Below are positions 59,203 to 64,000 of a DNA stretch of 64,000 nt, piece by piece. The first letter of the stretch is position 1. Each line of letters begins with the position of its first letter. Location: positions 24,031 to 88,030 of the forward strand of contig NZ_CP051683.1 of assembly GCF_012849215.1 (NCBI RefSeq), in the 5' to 3' direction. Below the pieces are notes generated by a model. That model worked only from the letters and a program-made list of their open reading frames with translations, made no database searches and was not told the DNA's origin. Made by a program: the position numbers and the translations under genes. The stretch comes from Mucilaginibacter robiniae. Its GTDB lineage: Bacteria > Bacteroidota > Bacteroidia > Sphingobacteriales > Sphingobacteriaceae.

Positions 59203-60453
59203 TTATTCCTCCTCGTCGCCGGTAGCGTTCTCAGAGGAAAGAATGTAAAATGCCCCTTTGGTGACGATCTTGATATCTTTAGGCAAGGCCTTCACCAGTC
59301 TAATTTCGGTATACCCCAAATCGCTTACGCCGGTCACTACCTCTGCTTTTTCAAAAACATAAGTTTTACCGGATGTATCTTCTTCGTCCGTTTCTGATTT
59401 TTCTTTTGCGCCAGAACGTTCAGCAACCCGAACCAGATAATAGATGTATTCCTTACCACCGGTTTTGACGATGGCCTCGGTCGGAACGGCTGTAGCCTCC
59501 TGCTTGCCCACGTCGATCAATGCCGATACATACATACCCTGGATAAGGTTATTTTTGGCCGCCTGCTCGATCACTGCGTGTGCAATAATGGCCTTGCTTT
59601 CATTTTCAAAGGACTGGTTTACGCCGTAAATTTTCCCGGTGATCTCGCGATTGTTCTGGTTGGTGAGGATAAAGCTTACCTGCTGGCCCGCCTTTACTTT
59701 AAACAGGTCCTTTTCATAGACCACCAGGTCACAATGCACTTTCGAGTTATCAATAATGTTCATTAGCGGCCTGGCTGGTTCCGCATACGAGCCGGTCTGG
59801 ATCACAATCTTACCGATCGTGCCGCTGATAGGCGCGTATACGGGTATCTGCGTGATAAACCTGCCATGGGCGGCACTTTCCGGGCTTACGCCCACCTGCC
59901 GGAGCTGGCGGCTGAGCGCAGAAACTTTGGCCTGCTCGCTTTTTAAGGCACTTTGCGACTGCTGGTAGATCTTACCGGTACCTGCATTGGCTTCATTCAA
60001 TTCCCGCTGGCGCTCGTACTCCTTGGCAGCATAAGACAGGCTGGATAACGCCGCCATATAATCCTGCTGCAACTGTATGAGCTGGTTGTTTTCAATGGTG
60101 GCCAGTTTCTGCCCTTTAGAAACATGCTGCCCCTCCAGAATAAATACCTGGTTGACAACGCCGCCCATCAGCAGCGTTACCTCGGCTTTGTTTTGCGGCG
60201 GTACTTCAAGCTGGCCGCTGGCTTTTACCACCGACTTTAGGTTTTTTTGTTCGATACTGCCCAGGCGGATACCAACGGCGTCGAGCTGGCTTTGCGTCAG
60301 TGTAACGCCTTCGGGTGCAGCTTTAGGCTTTTCGCTTTTGGCTTCTTCGTTGTCCCCGGTTTTCGGCTGCTGCGAGCAAGACGTGAACATTAGCAATGCG
60401 GCAAACATCGCAGCCAAGCCAAGTTGAGATTTTTTATTTATTAATGTATTCAT
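59203..60453 (-). CDS. czcB: CzcB-type RND adaptor
   Basis: A 416-residue adaptor with a lipobox (FTSC, near residue 26) and HlyD-type domains: hairpin helices near residues 110-180, lipoyl half (AGQQVSFILTNQN region), barrel and MP parts, ending with SENATGDEEE. Its ATG overlaps the czcA stop (TAATG). It would link the RND pump to the outer-membrane channel, here fused to the pump. Firm call; CzcB by context with Zn/Cd/Co. Confidence 0.9.
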   Translation of the reverse strand: MNTLINKKSQLGLAAMFAALLMFTSCSQQPKTGDNEEAKSEKPKAAPEGVTLTQSQLDAVGIRLGSIEQKNLKSVVKASGQLEVPPQNKAEVTLLMGGVVNQVFILEGQHVSKGQKLATIENNQLIQLQQDYMAALSSLSYAAKEYERQRELNEANAGTGKIYQQSQSALKSEQAKVSALSRQLRQVGVSPESAAHGRFITQIPVYAPISGTIGKIVIQTGSYAEPARPLMNIIDNSKVHCDLVVYEKDLFKVKAGQQVSFILTNQNNREITGKIYGVNQSFENESKAIIAHAVIEQAAKNNLIQGMYVSALIDVGKQEATAVPTEAIVKTGGKEYIYYLVRVAERSGAKEKSETDEEDTSGKTYVFEKAEVVTGVSDLGYTEIRLVKALPKDIKIVTKGAFYILSSENATGDEEE

Positions 60454-63400
60454 TATAGTTTTTCGCTGGAGGTCAAATAATTGAGTTCAATAACGGCCTG
60501 GTTGTAATCGCGCAATGCGGTCAGGTAGCTCAGGCGAATATTCATCGCCTGGGTCATGTTTTGAATGAACTCCACATAACCGATCTCCCCTTTGCTGTAG
60601 GCAAACTGGGCAATCCGTATCTGTTCGGCTGCCTGTTTTAATCCGGCCTCATTATAATAGCGGAGCGCCTCGTCCTGCTTTGCCAGCTCCTGCAAGCCCT
60701 GATTGTATTGCTTGGTCAAGAATATTGCTGCCTGCTGCTGCTCGGTCTGGGCAATCTGCTGGCCGACCTGTGCCGCTTTGACCTTGCTTTTCTGCGCCCC
60801 GAAAAACAAGGGAACAGCAACGCCAACTTCAAATCCCCCAATACGGGTTCCCGGATAGTAATTGCGGTTGATGTTTGCCGGATTAAAGGCACCGACCAAA
60901 AGCTGCTGCCGGTATCCTAAGGTCAGGTCGGGCAGATACCTGCTTTTCTCGGCCTTAAACTGTGCCTCGGCTAAGGCGCTGCGCTGCTGGTAATAAGCCA
61001 CCCGGGGATGCTTGCTGATCGCTGCGCTGTCCGGCGCGGTAAAGATCAACCTTTCTAAAGGAGCCTCGGGAATTGAAGGCAGATAGTTTACGCTTAAAAG
61101 CTGCTGTAATTCCTGCCTGGCGATGAGCACGTCCGCTTCGGCCTGCTTTTTGGCTACCCCGATTTCCCGGTAGGCATTTACGGCTGATAGCTGTTCGAGG
61201 TAAGAGGTTTCCCCGGTTTTATAGCGCAAGGCAGCCCGCTCGGAAAAACGTTTATACAAGCTGTCCTGGCTGGTAAGCTGCCCGAGCTTGTTTTGGGCAT
61301 ACCATAATTGGTAATAAGCTGCGCTGACCTCTTTTTCCAGTTCGTTTTCCGTTATGGCCTTTGCCCGTTCACTCAGAGCGGTTTGCGCTTTGAGTACCTT
61401 ACCCTGCGCCTTGTAGACGGTCGGGAAAGCAAAGCTTTGCGTGATTCCCAGGCTGTTATCAATATTTCCGCCCGAAGTCGGGTCTTGCGTCAGCGTAATA
61501 TCAGTTTTGCCAGGGTCAAAAGCCGTTCCCTGCAATGCCTTGTTCTGGCTTACTTCGAGGGTTGACCTTCTTAGATTCGGGTTATTCCGGATAGCCGTTT
61601 GGATACTTTCCATTAAAGTAAGCGGCCTCGCATCCTGCGCCTGTACGGTCTGCGTAGCAAACAAGCTGCCTGCCAGTAGGACGAATATGGTCACTAATTT
61701 AGGTGATAATGGCATAACCTTATCCGGTTTTTGAGGATGGTTTTTAGTAAAAAGAATATAAAGTACGGGGAGTACCAGTAAGGTGAGCAGCGTTGCGGAG
61801 ATCAGCCCGCCAATCACCACAGTTGCCAGTGGTCTTTGTACCTCGGCACCGGCCGTAGTAGATATTGCCATCGGCAAAAAGCCCAATGAAGCGACCGATG
61901 CGGTCATGATGACCGGCCTTAACCTAACCTGCGTACCTTTTTTGACACGTTCTACGATATCCGAAATGCCTTCGGCCTGGAGCTGGTTAAAGTAGCCGAT
62001 CAGTACGATGCCATTGAGTACGGCAACGCCAAAGAGCGCGATAAAGCCAACGCCTGCACTGATACTGAATGGCATACCTCTGAGGTATAAAGCTGCTACG
62101 CCGCCCACTGCCGATAACGGCACTGCAGAGAAGATCAGCAGCGTTTCTCTTACGGAACGGAAAGTAAAATACAGCAGCACCAAAATCAGCAGCAGGGCTA
62201 CCGGTACGGCAACCCCCAAACGGCCTTTGGCTTCCTGCAGGTTCTGGAACTGGCCGCCATAGGTCGTATAATATCCGGCAGGCATTTTCATCTTTTGGTT
62301 TAACAGCTGCTGAATATCCTTAACGGTGCTTTCCACGTCACGGCCACGTACGTTAAAGCCCACATAAATCCTGCGCTTGCCGTCCTCCCGGCTGATCTGT
62401 GATGGTGCGTCCTCAATTTTGATGGAAGCCACCTGGCTCAACGGCACCTTGCTGCCGCTCGGCAACGGGATATACAGATTTTCGATATTCACGATATCGG
62501 AACGTAGTTCGCGACTTAAGCGCAAAACGATTTCAAAACGTTTCTCGCCCTCGAACACGACACCTGCCACCCTGCCTGCAAAGGCTGTACTTAAAGCGGT
62601 ATTGACATCTTCAATATTCAATCCATACTGCGCAATCTTATGGCGGTCGTAGGTAACGGCTACCTGCGGCAGGCCGCTTACTTTTTCAACGATTGGTTCG
62701 CTGACGCCTTTTACGCTGCTGATCAGTTTGGCTGTTTTATCAGCTTGTGCTGCAAGCACGTCCAGGTCGTCGCCAAAGATTTTGATAGCGACGTCCTGAC
62801 GGATACCGGTCATCAGCTCGTTAAAGCGCATCTGCATGGGTTGCGTAACTTCCACATTGATGCCGGGAATATTATTAAGGGTTTGCTCTATCTTTTCCAT
62901 CATTTCCCCGCGGTCACTGGCTGAAGTCCACTCGTCTTTCGGCTTCATCGATAGCATCATATCGCCGCGCTCAAACGGCATCGGGTCAGTGGGCACCTCT
63001 GCACTGCCAATGCGCGTTACGGCCTGTTTGATCTCCGGAAACTTCTGCTTTAAAAGCCTTTCCGCTTTACCGAAGGTTTCGACCACCTGGCTAAGCGAAG
63101 TGCCCTGCATCATAGCAATCTCTACGGTTAAGTCGCCTTCTTCCAGCGTAGGGATAAACTCACCGCCCATTTTGGAAAACGCCCAGATAGCAACAGCTAA
63201 TAATACGGCAGAAAGAAAAACAGTCAGCTTTTTGGCTCGAAGTACAGCATTCAAAGCAGGCGTGTAAATGCGGTGCAAACCATCTATAATACGGTCGGAT
63301 ATATTACGCTTGTGGTGTGTTTTCTTGCTTAAGAATAAGGCGCTTGCCATCGGCACATAGGTCAGCGAAAGGACAAAAGCACCCAGGATAGCAAAGGCTA

Positions 63401-64000
63401 CCGTTTCTGCCATTGGGCGGAACATCTTGCCCTCAATGCCCACCAGCGCAAACAGCGGCAGGTACACGATCAGGATAATAATTTCTCCGAAAGCAGCACT
63501 ATGCCGGATTTGCGAGGCGGCTTCATAAACCTCACCATCCATTTCCTGTTGATTAAGCGCTTCTCTATCCTGAAACTTATTGGTTTCTGTGATACGGTGA
63601 ACAATGGCTTCGACAATAATAACGGCTCCATCGACGATCAGGCCAAAATCTATTGCGCCCAGGCTCATCAGGTTGCCTGATACGCCAAAGAGGTACATGA
63701 GCGTGATGGCAAACAGCATCGCCAGCGGGATAACCGATGCCACGACTAAACCGGCCCGCCAGTTACCCAATAGCAGCACCAGTATGAATACCACGATTAA
63801 ACCGCCTTCAATCAGGTTCCGTTCGACAGTACCAATAGCCCTGCCGACCAGTTCGGTACGGTCGATAAATGGTTCGATCACTACGCCTTCGGGCAGCGAT
63901 TTCTGCACCTGTGCCATGCGTTCCTTAACGCGCTTGATGACCTCGTTAAAGTTTTCACCCTTGAGCATCAGGGCAACACCCGCCACCACTTCGCCCTGCC
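60453..64000 (-). CDS. czcA: CzcA-type RND pump fused to TolC domain (partial)
   Basis: 1182 codons are visible; the start lies beyond the right edge. Residues of the pump include FGLIVDGAVIIVEAIVH (TM4), and the C-terminal TM9-12. After VLYILFTKNHPQKPDKV a signal-like hydrophobic segment (LVTIFVLLAGSLFATQTVQAQ) leads into a TolC-type domain of about 420 residues. The fusion of pump and outer-membrane factor is found in Bacteroidetes heavy-metal RND proteins. N-terminal about 330 residues are outside the window. Confidence 0.92.
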   Translation of the reverse strand, partial: QGEVVAGVALMLKGENFNEVIKRVKERMAQVQKSLPEGVVIEPFIDRTELVGRAIGTVERNLIEGGLIVVFILVLLLGNWRAGLVVASVIPLAMLFAITLMYLFGVSGNLMSLGAIDFGLIVDGAVIIVEAIVHRITETNKFQDREALNQQEMDGEVYEAASQIRHSAAFGEIIILIVYLPLFALVGIEGKMFRPMAETVAFAILGAFVLSLTYVPMASALFLSKKTHHKRNISDRIIDGLHRIYTPALNAVLRAKKLTVFLSAVLLAVAIWAFSKMGGEFIPTLEEGDLTVEIAMMQGTSLSQVVETFGKAERLLKQKFPEIKQAVTRIGSAEVPTDPMPFERGDMMLSMKPKDEWTSASDRGEMMEKIEQTLNNIPGINVEVTQPMQMRFNELMTGIRQDVAIKIFGDDLDVLAAQADKTAKLISSVKGVSEPIVEKVSGLPQVAVTYDRHKIAQYGLNIEDVNTALSTAFAGRVAGVVFEGEKRFEIVLRLSRELRSDIVNIENLYIPLPSGSKVPLSQVASIKIEDAPSQISREDGKRRIYVGFNVRGRDVESTVKDIQQLLNQKMKMPAGYYTTYGGQFQNLQEAKGRLGVAVPVALLLILVLLYFTFRSVRETLLIFSAVPLSAVGGVAALYLRGMPFSISAGVGFIALFGVAVLNGIVLIGYFNQLQAEGISDIVERVKKGTQVRLRPVIMTASVASLGFLPMAISTTAGAEVQRPLATVVIGGLISATLLTLLVLPVLYILFTKNHPQKPDKVMPLSPKLVTIFVLLAGSLFATQTVQAQDARPLTLMESIQTAIRNNPNLRRSTLEVSQNKALQGTAFDPGKTDITLTQDPTSGGNIDNSLGITQSFAFPTVYKAQGKVLKAQTALSERAKAITENELEKEVSAAYYQLWYAQNKLGQLTSQDSLYKRFSERAALRYKTGETSYLEQLSAVNAYREIGVAKKQAEADVLIARQELQQLLSVNYLPSIPEAPLERLIFTAPDSAAISKHPRVAYYQQRSALAEAQFKAEKSRYLPDLTLGYRQQLLVGAFNPANINRNYYPGTRIGGFEVGVAVPLFFGAQKSKVKAAQVGQQIAQTEQQQAAIFLTKQYNQGLQELAKQDEALRYYNEAGLKQAAEQIRIAQFAYSKGEIGYVEFIQNMTQAMNIRLSYLTALRDYNQAVIELNYLTSSEKL

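Overview
This is a Bacteroidota window, most likely from the Sphingobacteriaceae (Mucilaginibacter/Pedobacter type). The reasons are the Bacteroidetes-style conjugation genes (TraE/F/G/J/K/M/N/O, MobA/MobB), families typical of this phylum (DUF4134, DUF4138, DUF305, DUF6428, HYC_CC_PP), and at least one TAnnTTTG promoter box. It looks like part of an integrative conjugative element or large conjugative plasmid. Neither end, no tyrosine integrase, no tRNA and no insertion sequence is visible, so the class of element stays open.

Layout. (1) 1-17820, minus strand: a conjugation operon running from the relaxosome (MobA, MobB) through a TraA-like ATPase, DUF4134 subunits, the VirB4-like ATPase TraG, four small exported proteins in a row, TraJ/K/L/M/N/O and the VirD4-like coupling protein. 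(2) 17821-19060: a candidate oriT hairpin followed by about 1.1 kb of AT-rich, palindrome-rich DNA without genes. (3) 19061-22331: a membrane-anchored LuxR regulator with a GNAT enzyme, then an XRE regulator, ParA and a small ParA partner. (4) 22332-27375: a defence segment with an Mrr-like nuclease, an ImmA/PIN pair, and a CD-NTase plus SLATT pair (CBASS-like). Related composite repeats carrying TGCTATCA delimit it. (5) 27376-33472: a serine resolvase with a three-dyad res-like region, then an arsenic operon (ArsR, DUF6428, ArsN-like, ArsC, a secreted degenerate phosphatase-fold protein, Acr3 and two metallophosphoesterases). (6) 33758-55709, plus strand: a large copper island with two P1B ATPases, an HMA chaperone, an HMA-AraC regulator, a multicopper oxidase fused to a CopB-like barrel, DUF305 proteins, a four-helix Cys-rich copper protein, three HYC_CC_PP-like proteins, and a Cus-type RND system whose pump and first adaptor are each split by a frameshift. 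(7) 55774-64000, minus strand: a Zn/Cd/Co module (ZntA-like ATPase, M50 protease, CzcB, CzcA-TolC fusion), visibly richer in GC. It converges on the copper island at a near-perfect 18-bp inverted repeat.

The conjugation machinery probably moves a set of accessory modules for anti-phage defence and for arsenic, copper and zinc/cadmium/cobalt resistance. The most unusual signal is the composite repeat family at about 270-460, 14003-14157, 22335-22477, 23364-23469 and 27269-27373. All copies point the same way, four of them end at or within about 11 nt of a minus-strand stop codon, and they bracket the defence cassettes as direct repeats. Other notable items are the exported pseudo-arsenate-reductase, the tandem phosphoesterase that lost its ATG, and a res-like half-site repeated on both sides of the arsenic module. 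All calls come from reading the sequence; no database search was run.
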